Assembly (NCBI GenBank): GCA_046484535.1
Contig: JAWOIT010000020.1
Coordinates: 1-6,136 of the forward strand
Direction of reading: 5' to 3'
DNA: 6,136 nucleotides
Source: JAPHTQ01 sp046484535
Lineage (GTDB): Bacteria; Pseudomonadota; Gammaproteobacteria; Thiohalomonadales; Thiohalomonadaceae
The notes below the pieces were generated by a model, which saw only the letters and a program-made list of their open reading frames with translations, was not told the DNA's origin and made no database searches. Below, piece after piece: positions 6,066 through 6,136 of the stretch. The stretch's first letter is position 1, and each line of letters begins with the position of its first letter. Position numbers and translations under genes: made by a program.

Positions 6066-6136
6066 CTCACGCCCTCACGCCCTCACGCCCTCACGCCCTC
6101 ACGCCCTCACGCCCTCACGCCCTCACGCCCTCACCC
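6066..6136. repeat. Tandem array, 8 x CTCACGCC, reaching the window edge
   Basis: Eight perfect contiguous octamers CTCACGCC are present (6066-6129), followed by CTCACCC up to the edge, which departs from the unit at its sixth base and may be the array border. On the minus strand the unit reads GGCGTGAG, with GGG runs every 8 nt. The same unit, degenerate and in opposite orientation, occurs at 2598-2645. The full array may continue beyond the window. Confidence 0.95.

Larger units (their letters stand above)
5835..6136. other. Gene-free stretch upstream of the leftward gene cluster
   Basis: These 302 bases hold no credible gene on either strand. They contain the inverted-repeat element (5885-5971), a non-repetitive segment (5972-6065) in which I recognise nothing, and the CTCACGCC array (6066 to the edge). 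The promoter of the leftward cluster may be expected here, but no hexamer pair with good spacing stands out; AATAAT-like boxes at the edges of the inverted repeat are the closest -10 matches. Confidence 0.6.

Overview
The window reads as chromosomal DNA of a gammaproteobacterium of moderately high G+C content. The evidence is a YheS-type ABC-F protein, an adjacent apaG/apaH pair, and E. coli-like glucokinase and 6-phosphogluconolactonase. The gene order differs from Enterobacterales, where apaG-apaH follow ksgA. Together with a ComFB-family protein, this suggests an environmental lineage, perhaps a sulfur-oxidiser-type group; that placement is inference only. All seven protein genes lie on the minus strand, so the window is read right to left.

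Right to left, the layout is as follows. (1) A gene-free stretch (5835-6136) holds a CTCACGCC tandem octamer array that reaches the window edge and a small inverted-repeat element built on the octamer CGCAGAGG. (2) An unrecognised 163-aa protein carries an HExxH zinc-protease-like motif (5343-5834). (3) A 92-aa ComFB-family protein follows (4965-5243). (4) A tight block pgl-glk-apaG (4932 to 2778) has gaps of a few bases. (5) A 232-bp gap contains two octamer arrays, one degenerate (consensus GAGGGCGT) and one of 11 perfect GCTCTCCC copies. (6) apaH (1718-2545) comes next. (7) A 164-bp gap holds a G/C palindrome and a promoter-like site. (8) yheS runs off the left edge and lacks roughly its last 120 codons.

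Functionally, glk and pgl supply glucose 6-phosphate and the lactonase step of the oxidative pentose phosphate or Entner-Doudoroff routes. apaG and apaH belong to the ApaG family and Ap4A (Np4-cap) hydrolysis, and yheS is a ribosome-associated ABC-F ATPase. The ComFB protein and the HExxH protein are the least understood members and may be co-transcribed with the metabolic genes.

The most unusual signal is not a gene. Every tandem repeat in the window has an 8-bp period, and the three main arrays can be written as GGG plus 5 nt on one strand. That pattern fits the G-quadruplex consensus, and the perfect array starts only a few bases after the apaG stop codon on the coding strand.
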